Both the position numbers and the translations under genes were made by a program. From Campylobacter sp. RM16189 (GTDB lineage: Bacteria > Campylobacterota > Campylobacteria > Campylobacterales > Campylobacteraceae), in the NCBI RefSeq assembly GCF_012978815.1, contig NZ_LIWR01000007.1, positions 1 to 64,000 of the forward strand: DNA of 64,000 nt. The letters are read 5' to 3'. A model generated the notes under the pieces. That model ran no database searches. It was not told where the DNA came from and saw nothing but the letters and a program-made list of their open reading frames with translations. Positions 1 through 8,476 of the stretch are shown here, piece by piece; positions within the stretch are counted from its first letter, which is position 1; every line of letters starts with the position of its first letter.

Positions 1-1
1 A

Positions 2-3000
2 GAGCCTCAACCTCAACCAATTCCAATAGTCGAGTTCACAAAAGACGGCGATAACAATGGACTATTGGGAAGCAATGAGCTTAATGGCGCAAGCGAAACT
101 CCAGTAAAAATAACAGTTCCTGATTCGGCCAATAATGGAGATACATTAAATATAACTATTTTTAAACCTGATGGGAGCAAGATCGAAGGCACTGTAGTTA
201 TAACCGAAGATATAAAAAATAACGGATACACTATAGAGAATATTCCTGTAGCCGATGGAAAAACATCAAGAGTAGAGGCTACTATCACCGATAAGAATAC
301 TAATATTATTAGCGGTCCTGGCTTCGATCAGGTAACTGTAGATCTAACTCCTCCTATCGCTCCTACGGTTAAATTTAATGAAGACACTAATGATAACGGT
401 GTTTTAAATAAAAATGAAAATGATGCTGACGGTAAGTCAAACGAAACAAAAGTAACTATAACCGTTCCACCTGCAACAGAAGCAGGTGATATATTAAATA
501 TTACAATTACAAAACCGGACGGAACTACTGAAACTAAAACGGTAACCGTTACTCCTGAGATTAAAAATAACGGTTATATTATGGGTAATGTTCCTGTAGA
601 AAACAATAAGCTTTCAAAAGTAGAAGCTACTATTACTGATAAAGCAGGTAATGTAGGCAGCTCAGGAAGTGATGAAGTAACAACTCATCTAACTCCTCCT
701 ATCGCTCCTACGGTTAAATTTAATGAAGACACTAATGATAACGGTGTTTTAAATAAAAATGAAAATGATGCTGACGGTAAGTCAAACGAAACAAAAGTAA
801 CTATAACCGTTCCACCTGCAACAGAAGCAGGCGATATACTAAATATTACAATTACAAAACCTAATGGAGAAAAAGAGACAGTAAATATTCCTGTTACCAA
901 TGATAATATCAATGATCTTAAGACAAATGGACATATTATAGATAATATTCCTGTGGAAGATGGCAAGCTTTCAAAGGTAGAAGCTACCATAACAGACAAA
1001 TCCGGCAACGTAAGTGTTCCTGGAAGCGATCAAGTGACTGTGGATATAACACCACCTTCAGGTAAGCCTACAATAGAATTTATAGAAGATAAAAATAATG
1101 ATGAATTATTAAGCAAAGGTGAAAATGAGAAAAATCCTGATCAAACATCTCTAAAAGTAACTATTCCGACTGGTACTCAAGTGGGGGATACTATAAATAT
1201 AACAGTTACAACTCCTGGTGGTGAGGTCCAATCATTTAGCTATAAAATTCCTGATGAAACAAATCTTCAAAATATAAAAGATAATGGCTATATAGTAGAT
1301 AATGTAAAAATAGAAAACGGGAAAACATATACCGCACAAGTTGTGATAAAAGACCCAGCAGGCAATGAAGGTCAAAAATCTGATCCGGACAAAGTTAAAG
1401 TTGACATGACTCCCCCTACCGCTCCTGTAATTGAATTTTCAGAGGATAAGAATAACGATACTATTTTAAACAATAGAGAAAATGCCCAAGATAAAAATCC
1501 TAATCAGACGTCTGTAAAGGTAACCGTTCCGGTCGGTACTCAAGTAGGGGATACTATAAATATCATAATTAAAAGTTCTGATGGCTCTAGTCAGTCTTTT
1601 AGTCATAAAATTACAGACGATAAGGATCTTGCCAATATTAAGAAGAATGGTCATATTGTGCATAACGTAGATATAAAAAACGGAAAAACATATACAGCGC
1701 AAGCTACTATAACCGATGAAGCAGGCAATAAAGGAGAACCATCAAACATAGATGAATTAACAACAAATTTAACTCCACCACCACCACCTAAAGTTGTATT
1801 TATAGAAGACGTTGCAGATGATGGAAAGCTATCTTATGCCGAAAACAATAGTGATGGTAATCAAAAAGAGACAACCGTAAATGTAAAAGTTCCGCAAGAC
1901 AGTGAAGTGGATACTACAAAACATAACGTGGCTAAAGTAGGAGATATTTTAGATATACTTGTTTACAGATGGGGTAGTGTTATAGGCAAAGAGTCAATTA
2001 CTATTGAAGATGACACTATGCTACAAAACCTTCAGAATAACGGTCATAATGTTGTAATTAAAAATTTGACTAATAGCACTAAGTATGAAGTAAAAGCAAC
2101 TATAAGAAATAGCGTAGGTAGTGTTAGTGATGAGGCTTCTGACGTAACTACCGTGATGATTGCTCCTGTGGTTATATTCACTGAAGATATAAACAATGAT
2201 AGAATTTTAACAGTTCATGAAAATTATAAAGATTATAATCTTAAAAATACAAAAGTTGAGATAAGAATACCTGTAGGTGCAGTAGCCGGAGATAAGTTAG
2301 TCTTGTCTTATACCAACATTGATAAGCCAAATGAACTTGAGATTAAAGAGCTTATCCTAGAAGATAATCATATAACAAACGCCAAGATTTTTACAGATGT
2401 ACCTGTGCTTGCTGGTGTCGAATCAAAAGTTTTCGCTATATTAACAGATAGTGGCGATACTCTCAAGAGCATGCAATCAAATATAGATGTAGTTACACCT
2501 GAGCTAAGGGAGCTTGATGTAAAATTTGATGAGATAAAAAACACCAGTGATGTTATAACAAGACTAGAAGCTTTATCCGATAAAGAACTAGACAAAACTG
2601 ATGCTACAGTAAATATACCAAATAACGTAAAAACAGGAGATAAGCTAATCTTAACTGTTAAGGAACCTGATAAGGATGAGTATTCAATAAACTATACTAT
2701 AACAGTTAATGATAAAGGCAAGATAGAGTCAGTTACAGATGACGCCACAGGCAAATCTTTGACGCCAGTTGATGGTGAGCCTTATAACTTTAGGCTAGAA
2801 GATCTCGCTATGAAGCCAAGAGATGCTGATAGTCTTGATCCGAGTGCAAATGATACCAAGATATCAGCTAAGATTGATTACAAAGGTGATGGTACTGTAG
2901 AGCTTTTAACAGACACAAAGACTATCGGCTTAGAGCCTTTAAAAGCCCCAGAAGTTATATTTGATGAGGCTAAGGGCGCTAAAGTTACAAGCAGAACAAA

Positions 3001-6000
3001 TGCTGTTTCTGATAAAGAGCTATTTGATACTCCAGTAACTATCAAAATTCCAAAGAATGCAGTAACAGGTGACAAATTAACTGTAACCATTAAAGAACCG
3101 CAAGAGAGTGGAGCTGATAAAGAGACAGTAAAAATATACACCATCAATAAAGATGAAAATAACGGTAAAGTAACTATAGCAGAAGATACAAATAGCGGAG
3201 CTAACGTAGAAATGATTACTAATAATAGCTTCCAGATTAAGGGTCTAGATACTCTTCCTGGCAAAAAGACTATAGTTACGGCTGAAATAAAAGATGTATT
3301 TGGTCCTGTTACAGCTACGAGTGAAAATACTTTAGCGGAACTAAATGAGATGGCTGTATATTTTGATGAGGATGTCAATAAAAACACAATCATGTCTAGA
3401 ACCGAAGCTACAAAAGACAGTGATTTGATTCAAACTACTGTCAATGTAAAAATTCCAAGTAATGTTGTGACCGGAGATACTGTTACAGTAACAATCAATA
3501 AAGATACAAGCTCTGCAAAAGTTTATGATATTGAAAGAGATCAGGCAGGCATTATAACTGTTAAGGATAGTGGCGGAAATATAGTTCCAATATCCAACGG
3601 TATAATCCAAGTCAGTGGTGTGACTATGAGCACTACACAAGATACAATAGTAGAAGCTATAACAAAAGATAGTAAAGGCATAGGCAAAGTAGAGGCTCAG
3701 AACAATTGCAAGCTTGAAAAACTATATGACGATATGGCTATCAAATTTGATGAGGATGGCAGTAAGAATGGAATTTTATCTCCAAATGAAAATTCAAGCG
3801 ATCCTGATAAGACTACTATAAGTGTAAGAATTCCAAGTAACTCTGTAGATGGAGATAAGCTTGACTTGATCATCACTCAAGGAGGCGCAAGTAGCACTCA
3901 GCCTTATACTATAAAGAAGGATGCCGACGGCAATATTACTCTTGAGGGCGCAGACGGTACTATTAACGTATCTAATAATATAGCTAAGATAGAAATTCCT
4001 ATCACCGAAGGTGATGTTGTTGTTAAAGCCGAAGTTACTAATGTGGGCGATAATACAAATATAGTTAGCGCTTTAGGAAGCCTGAAAGTAACGGGAACAG
4101 GACCGGGTCCTAGAAAGATGCGTATCATATTTGACGAGGATAGTGATAGCAAAGATGGCAAGCTAACTAGAGAAGAAGCTATGCAGGATAAAGATCTGCA
4201 TGTTACTACTGCTAGAGTTACGATCCCTAGCAATGTTGTTGCTGGCGACAAGGTAGAAATCACTATTAAGCATGGGGATGGGACAAGTGAGCCTAGAGTA
4301 TATACTATCATAAGCAACGATAACGGCACTATAACCGTTCAAGATAAAGACGGAAAAAATGTTCCTGTAGATGGTGATGGCAATATAAAGATAGATGGTA
4401 TAAGAATGGTTGATGGCGAAGCATCTACTCTTAAAGCTGAAGTTGCAGGCAAGGGCTCTGATGAAGGTTCTGTAACGCTAACACCTATCACAAAAGAGCT
4501 AACCGTCTCATTTGATGAGGATAACGCAAGTAGAAACGAAATCTTAAGTAGAGATGAGAGTATGGCTGATGATAAAACATTGCATACAACTACGGCTAGA
4601 GTAACGATACCTAAAGATGTCGTTGAGAACGATAAAATAGTAGTTACTATCACAGAGCCTCAACCTGACGGTTCATCCGCCACAAGAACTGAAGAATTCA
4701 TTGTCGGTAAAAATGCCACAGTAACTGATAATACAATAGCAATTCCCGGTGTGGTAGTCCAAGAAGGTAAAACAACATCAGTAGAGGCTAAAATTAAAGA
4801 TCATACAGAAAAAGTTATCGTCGACCCTAAAAAAGCTGATATTGGGCTAGAAAGCATCAAAGGCAAAGAGCTAGAAGTCGTATTTGATGAGGATACTAGC
4901 AATGACGGCATTATGAGTAGAGATGAGGCTATGAAAGATAGCAGTTTTAGATCTACCACAGCTAGCATCAATTTGCCAAGCAATGTAGTGACAGGAGATA
5001 AGATAAAATTAACTATCTCTGAGCCTGGTAAAACTGATGTTTCAAAAGAGCTTACTATAAATAAAGATGATAATGGAAATATAACTCTTAATGGTAATGA
5101 TGCTGCAAGTTTGGATTTTATAATTGAAGGCAATAGCATTAAGCTTCAAAAAGTAGCTATGCTTGATACTGATAAACCAAAAGAAATTTTTACATCCGTA
5201 AAAGCAGAACTTACAGATAGCGATGGTAAACATGGCTCAAGTAGCGTAGATCAAGCTGCATTGCTAAAAATGCAAGATATTAAGGCTATGGAATATACAG
5301 AAGGTAGCATAAATAAAGATGGTGCCATTGAGATAGATCGTACTCAAAATAAAGCAGACAAAGACATAAGCTCTACAAAGATATTTATGCGTCTACCTGA
5401 TGATGCGGTTGTTGGCGATAAGATGGTGATAAGTTATACCGATCCTGATGATAATACAAAAAATATTACACAAGAGTTTCCGATAAGTGAGCAGGATATG
5501 AATCTTGGAAAGATTGGAGCAACCATCCTTACAAAGCCTGGCACAGATATAACGGTTGCTTCAAAAACTGTTTCTGAAGATAATATTGAGAGTTCAACCG
5601 TAACGTTTAAACTAAAAATAACAGATGATAAGGCAAGTGATACTATCGAGTATGATGCCAACAAAGAGGGTATTTATGGTGGCTTAGGAAATGATACTTT
5701 AGTATTTAATGCAGATATTGATCTAAGTAAAGTTGATAGCCTGGATAAGAAAATAGATAGCTTTGAGATGATAAGACTGGGTAAAGATGATTCAGCAGGA
5801 GCCGTAAAATTAACCATAACGGCTCAAGATGTGCTGGATGTAACAGATAAGTCGGATACTATTCTAAAAATTCTAGGCGATGGCAACGATAAGGTTGAAG
5901 GTAATGGCGAGTGGACTCTATCCGCTGATCAAATGAAGGCCCATGCAGGATTTAAACTTTATGACAGTGTAAATCAAATAGATGGAAAAACTGTTCAAAT

Positions 6001-6034
6001 TATGATAGATACAGATATAAAAACAGATTTTTAA
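2..6034 (+). CDS. Giant repetitive Ig-like/EF-hand adhesin, 3' part (5' end outside window)
   Basis: The reading frame is open from base 2, so the start lies upstream and only the last 2010 or so residues are seen. It is built of 15 repeats of about 110-140 residues. Most open with a 12-residue EF-hand-like loop (for example DTNDNGVLNKNE, Asp1, Asn3, Asn5, Gly6, Leu8, Glu12) followed by a beta-rich segment with a conserved 'GD.(L/I/V)' turn. Repeats 1-6 are joined by Thr-Pro-Pro linkers; later ones start with FDED and contain SRxEA. The last 120 residues carry RTX-like motifs (GGLGNDTL, GDGNDK), as in C-terminal targeting domains of type I secreted adhesins. Likely a calcium-stabilised surface or biofilm adhesin of the BapA/LapA style. 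No transporter genes are in view. Function is inferred from architecture; the secretion route is likely but unproven. Confidence 0.8.
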   Translation, partial: EPQPQPIPIVEFTKDGDNNGLLGSNELNGASETPVKITVPDSANNGDTLNITIFKPDGSKIEGTVVITEDIKNNGYTIENIPVADGKTSRVEATITDKNTNIISGPGFDQVTVDLTPPIAPTVKFNEDTNDNGVLNKNENDADGKSNETKVTITVPPATEAGDILNITITKPDGTTETKTVTVTPEIKNNGYIMGNVPVENNKLSKVEATITDKAGNVGSSGSDEVTTHLTPPIAPTVKFNEDTNDNGVLNKNENDADGKSNETKVTITVPPATEAGDILNITITKPNGEKETVNIPVTNDNINDLKTNGHIIDNIPVEDGKLSKVEATITDKSGNVSVPGSDQVTVDITPPSGKPTIEFIEDKNNDELLSKGENEKNPDQTSLKVTIPTGTQVGDTINITVTTPGGEVQSFSYKIPDETNLQNIKDNGYIVDNVKIENGKTYTAQVVIKDPAGNEGQKSDPDKVKVDMTPPTAPVIEFSEDKNNDTILNNRENAQDKNPNQTSVKVTVPVGTQVGDTINIIIKSSDGSSQSFSHKITDDKDLANIKKNGHIVHNVDIKNGKTYTAQATITDEAGNKGEPSNIDELTTNLTPPPPPKVVFIEDVADDGKLSYAENNSDGNQKETTVNVKVPQDSEVDTTKHNVAKVGDILDILVYRWGSVIGKESITIEDDTMLQNLQNNGHNVVIKNLTNSTKYEVKATIRNSVGSVSDEASDVTTVMIAPVVIFTEDINNDRILTVHENYKDYNLKNTKVEIRIPVGAVAGDKLVLSYTNIDKPNELEIKELILEDNHITNAKIFTDVPVLAGVESKVFAILTDSGDTLKSMQSNIDVVTPELRELDVKFDEIKNTSDVITRLEALSDKELDKTDATVNIPNNVKTGDKLILTVKEPDKDEYSINYTITVNDKGKIESVTDDATGKSLTPVDGEPYNFRLEDLAMKPRDADSLDPSANDTKISAKIDYKGDGTVELLTDTKTIGLEPLKAPEVIFDEAKGAKVTSRTNAVSDKELFDTPVTIKIPKNAVTGDKLTVTIKEPQESGADKETVKIYTINKDENNGKVTIAEDTNSGANVEMITNNSFQIKGLDTLPGKKTIVTAEIKDVFGPVTATSENTLAELNEMAVYFDEDVNKNTIMSRTEATKDSDLIQTTVNVKIPSNVVTGDTVTVTINKDTSSAKVYDIERDQAGIITVKDSGGNIVPISNGIIQVSGVTMSTTQDTIVEAITKDSKGIGKVEAQNNCKLEKLYDDMAIKFDEDGSKNGILSPNENSSDPDKTTISVRIPSNSVDGDKLDLIITQGGASSTQPYTIKKDADGNITLEGADGTINVSNNIAKIEIPITEGDVVVKAEVTNVGDNTNIVSALGSLKVTGTGPGPRKMRIIFDEDSDSKDGKLTREEAMQDKDLHVTTARVTIPSNVVAGDKVEITIKHGDGTSEPRVYTIISNDNGTITVQDKDGKNVPVDGDGNIKIDGIRMVDGEASTLKAEVAGKGSDEGSVTLTPITKELTVSFDEDNASRNEILSRDESMADDKTLHTTTARVTIPKDVVENDKIVVTITEPQPDGSSATRTEEFIVGKNATVTDNTIAIPGVVVQEGKTTSVEAKIKDHTEKVIVDPKKADIGLESIKGKELEVVFDEDTSNDGIMSRDEAMKDSSFRSTTASINLPSNVVTGDKIKLTISEPGKTDVSKELTINKDDNGNITLNGNDAASLDFIIEGNSIKLQKVAMLDTDKPKEIFTSVKAELTDSDGKHGSSSVDQAALLKMQDIKAMEYTEGSINKDGAIEIDRTQNKADKDISSTKIFMRLPDDAVVGDKMVISYTDPDDNTKNITQEFPISEQDMNLGKIGATILTKPGTDITVASKTVSEDNIESSTVTFKLKITDDKASDTIEYDANKEGIYGGLGNDTLVFNADIDLSKVDSLDKKIDSFEMIRLGKDDSAGAVKLTITAQDVLDVTDKSDTILKILGDGNDKVEGNGEWTLSADQMKAHAGFKLYDSVNQIDGKTVQIMIDTDIKTDF
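342..516 (+). repeat. Direct repeat, copy 1 (345-bp period)
   Basis: These 175 bases recur at 687-861, offset exactly 345 bp (115 codons), with only two differences, both T-to-C. The repeat covers the Thr-Pro-Pro linker, EF-hand-like loop and first strands of one Ig-like module. Other modules in the gene are much more diverged, so this is a recent duplication or gene-conversion event. Confidence 0.95.
687..861 (+). repeat. Direct repeat, copy 2
   Basis: Second copy of the 342-516 unit; after base 861 the two modules diverge sharply, marking the edge of the duplicated or converted tract. Confidence 0.95.
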
Positions 6035-6073
6035 TCTGTTTTTACCCCAAAGGAGAGATTTTTCTCCTTTGGG
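6020..6073 (+). terminator. Double hairpin after the adhesin gene
   Basis: One inverted repeat (AAAACAGATT / AATCTGTTTT) spans the stop codon. A second, stronger stem CCCAAAGGAGA / TCTCCTTTGGG lies at 6046-6056 and 6063-6073. The following DNA is AT-rich but not a pure T run, so termination is likely rather than certain. Confidence 0.65.
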
Positions 6074-6200
6074 AGTATTAAATTTTTAATTCTGATACTT
6101 TTTCTCAAATTTTATAACTAAACAACTTTTGGATTTAATCTTTTATCATAATTAAAACCATTTTTGGCTACACTTTTGCAAATTTAAACAAAGGAAAATT

Positions 6201-7253
6201 TTGGCAAGACTTAGTGCAGATGAAGCTATAAATTTGATAGAAAATGCCGAGCTTAATGAGCTTGGGGCTATGGCTCTAGCCAAAAAGCGAGAGCTTCATC
6301 CCGAAAAAATCACAACTTTTATCGTCGATAGAAACATAAATTATACAAACGTATGCTGGGTCGATTGCAAATTTTGTGCATTTTATCGCCACGCAAAAGA
6401 AGAAGACGCCTATGTGCTCAGCTTTGAAGAGATAGGGCAAAAGATCGAGGAGTTAATCGCCATCGGCGGAACGCAAATTCTTTTTCAAGGTGGAGTTCAT
6501 CCTAAGCTAAAGATCGATTGGTATGAAAATTTGGTCGAGTGGATTAGCAAGACCTATCCGCAGATAACTATCCACGGTTTTTCGGCGATTGAGATTGATT
6601 ACATCGCAAGAGTTTCTAAAATTTCAACTCGCGAAGTTCTAGCCCGCTTAAAGCATAAAGGACTCTATTCGATCCCTGGGGCAGGCGCTGAAGTGCTAAG
6701 CGACAGAGTTAGAGACATCATAGCTCCTAAGAAATGCGACACCGCAACTTGGCTAAAAATTCATAAAGAAGCCCACGAGCTTGGGGTGAAATCAACGGCA
6801 ACGATGATGTTTGGCACGGTTGAGACGACTCGCGAGATAGTTGAGCACTGGCAGCACATCAGAGATCTGCAAGACCTCACAGGCGGCTTTAGAGCATTTA
6901 TCCTGTGGAGCTTTCAAGGGCTAAATACCAAGCTAATCGCCGAGCAGCCGCAAATCGAAAAACAGTCATCAAATCGCTATTTAAGGCTGCTTGCGGTTTC
7001 AAGGCTATTTTTGGATAATTTTCAAAATATTCAAAGCAGCTGGGTCACGCAAGGAAGCTACATCGGTCAGCTTGCGCTACTTTTTGGTGCAAACGATCTA
7101 GGCTCAACCATGATGGAAGAAAACGTCGTAAAGGCAGCAGGTGCTGCATACAGGATGAATCAAGACGAGATGATAAATCTAATACGCGATGTTGGCGAAA
7201 AGCCTGCAAAACGCAATACAAACTACGACATATTGGAGAAATTCTACGAATGA
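6201..7253 (+). CDS. mqnC: Dehypoxanthine futalosine cyclase (radical SAM)
   Basis: Cyclises dehypoxanthine futalosine in the futalosine route to menaquinone, the route used by Campylobacter. The radical SAM cluster motif C-x3-C-x2-C is at Cys52, Cys56 and Cys59 (CWVDCKFC), within the NYTNVC context typical of the MqnC/MqnE/CofH group. The SPASM-free length of 350 residues and the C-terminal TMMEENVVKAAG segment fit MqnC. The start is TTG at 6201, with AAGGAAA about 6-10 bases upstream; there is no competing in-frame ATG before the cluster motif. The stop overlaps the next gene by 4 bases (ATGA), so the two are probably co-translated. Confidence 0.93.
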   Translation: MARLSADEAINLIENAELNELGAMALAKKRELHPEKITTFIVDRNINYTNVCWVDCKFCAFYRHAKEEDAYVLSFEEIGQKIEELIAIGGTQILFQGGVHPKLKIDWYENLVEWISKTYPQITIHGFSAIEIDYIARVSKISTREVLARLKHKGLYSIPGAGAEVLSDRVRDIIAPKKCDTATWLKIHKEAHELGVKSTATMMFGTVETTREIVEHWQHIRDLQDLTGGFRAFILWSFQGLNTKLIAEQPQIEKQSSNRYLRLLAVSRLFLDNFQNIQSSWVTQGSYIGQLALLFGANDLGSTMMEENVVKAAGAAYRMNQDEMINLIRDVGEKPAKRNTNYDILEKFYE

Positions 7254-8476
7254 AAGCTGTAAATTTAAAAGTTAAAAACACTCAAATTCCCGTTATCTTT
7301 GAAAGTTCAAAGGTTTTGCCTGTAGTTTATCTTAAGCTTATTTTTAAAGTTGCCGGAAGTTGCGAGGACTCACAAAATAGCGGTCTTGCAAATTTGGCGG
7401 CTAAAATTTTAAATGAAGGCACCCTTAGCGAAGGCACGAGTGGATTTGCTAAAGAGCTTGAAATAAGAGCTATCAATATGCATGCAAGCGCCGGATTTGA
7501 GACGATAAGTATAGAGCTGAATTGTTTAAAAGAGTATTTTGGCTTCGCCCTTAAAAAACTTCAAGAGCTGTTGAGAGAGCCGAATTTAACCGATGAAATT
7601 TTAAATAAGCTGAAAAAACTTACACTTGGCGAAATTTTAAGTAATGAAAACAACTATGACTATGTAGCCAAATCGGCTTTAAATGAGCTTTTGTATCCTA
7701 ATACAGCTTTAGCAAATCAGACAACAGGCACTAAAGAGAGTATAGAAAAAATAACTATTGATGATGTCAAAAACTTCCTAAAAGCCCATCTTGATTTAGC
7801 AAATCTATTTGTGGTGTTTGGTGGAGATGTGGCTATGGATGAGCTAAATTTAAGCCATATTTTGTCAAATTTGGAAAGCGGAAAGAAAAGGGTTCAAGAG
7901 AGAATAGAAACAAGTGAAAAAATGAGCGAAAAGCTTATCATTAAGCCAAGCGAGCAAGCATACGTATATTTTGGTACCCCTTTTAGGGTGAATATAGAAG
8001 ATAGATTTAAGGCTAGAGTGGCTACATTTATTTTAGGAGAGGGAGGATTTGGCTCTAGGTTAATGGAGGAGATTCGTGTCAAGAGAGGACTTGCATATTC
8101 GGCTTATGCCAGATCGGGTTTTGCTCCTAGCCATTCTCAAATAGCAGGGTATCTGCAAACTAAAAACGAAAATAAAAATGAGGCCATGAGTGTAGTCAGA
8201 AGCGAATTTGAAAGATTTGTTAAAAACGGTGTAAGCGCCTATGAGTTGACTCAGGCTAAGAAATTTTTACTAGGCTCAGAACCTCTCATGCAAGAGACTT
8301 TGCTCAATAGATTAAATATCGCTCAAAACGAATTTTACAATGGATTTAAGCTTGGGTATTTTAAAGAGGAGCTTAATAAAATTTCAAAACTAAAACTTAG
8401 CGAATTAAATGAATTTATTGCCGAGCATACGGAGATAACCAAGCTAAGTTTTGCTGTGCTGTATAATGAAATTTGA
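7250..8476 (+). CDS. M16-family peptidase-like protein lacking the zinc motif
   Basis: 408 residues with the two-lobed M16B (pitrilysin/processing peptidase) layout. Where active members have HxxEH inside 'GLAHxxEHxxxxGT', this protein reads GLANLAAKILNEGT, so both His and the Glu are gone. The C-terminal lobe keeps the substrate-binding RxxxGLAYS segment (VKRGLAYSAYAR). It is therefore probably a non-catalytic subunit or binding protein, as in heterodimeric M16B enzymes with one inactive partner; no partner gene lies nearby. It overlaps mqnC by 4 bases and recG by about 11 bases. Inactivity is inferred from the missing ligands. Confidence 0.82.
   Translation: MKAVNLKVKNTQIPVIFESSKVLPVVYLKLIFKVAGSCEDSQNSGLANLAAKILNEGTLSEGTSGFAKELEIRAINMHASAGFETISIELNCLKEYFGFALKKLQELLREPNLTDEILNKLKKLTLGEILSNENNYDYVAKSALNELLYPNTALANQTTGTKESIEKITIDDVKNFLKAHLDLANLFVVFGGDVAMDELNLSHILSNLESGKKRVQERIETSEKMSEKLIIKPSEQAYVYFGTPFRVNIEDRFKARVATFILGEGGFGSRLMEEIRVKRGLAYSAYARSGFAPSHSQIAGYLQTKNENKNEAMSVVRSEFERFVKNGVSAYELTQAKKFLLGSEPLMQETLLNRLNIAQNEFYNGFKLGYFKEELNKISKLKLSELNEFIAEHTEITKLSFAVLYNEI

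Noticed and set aside
342..861. CRISPR-like or intergenic repeat
   Set aside because: The repeat is in frame, 345 bp apart, and encodes one protein module; there are no short spaced repeats.
2878..3393. 171-codon minus-strand open frame inside the adhesin
   Set aside because: It is antisense to a repeat protein with strong coding signal, and its composition mirrors the repeats.
6035..6200. Promoter or small RNA between adhesin and mqnC
   Set aside because: Beyond the terminator hairpins the 120 bases are AT-rich, but I could not find a convincing -10 or RNA structure.
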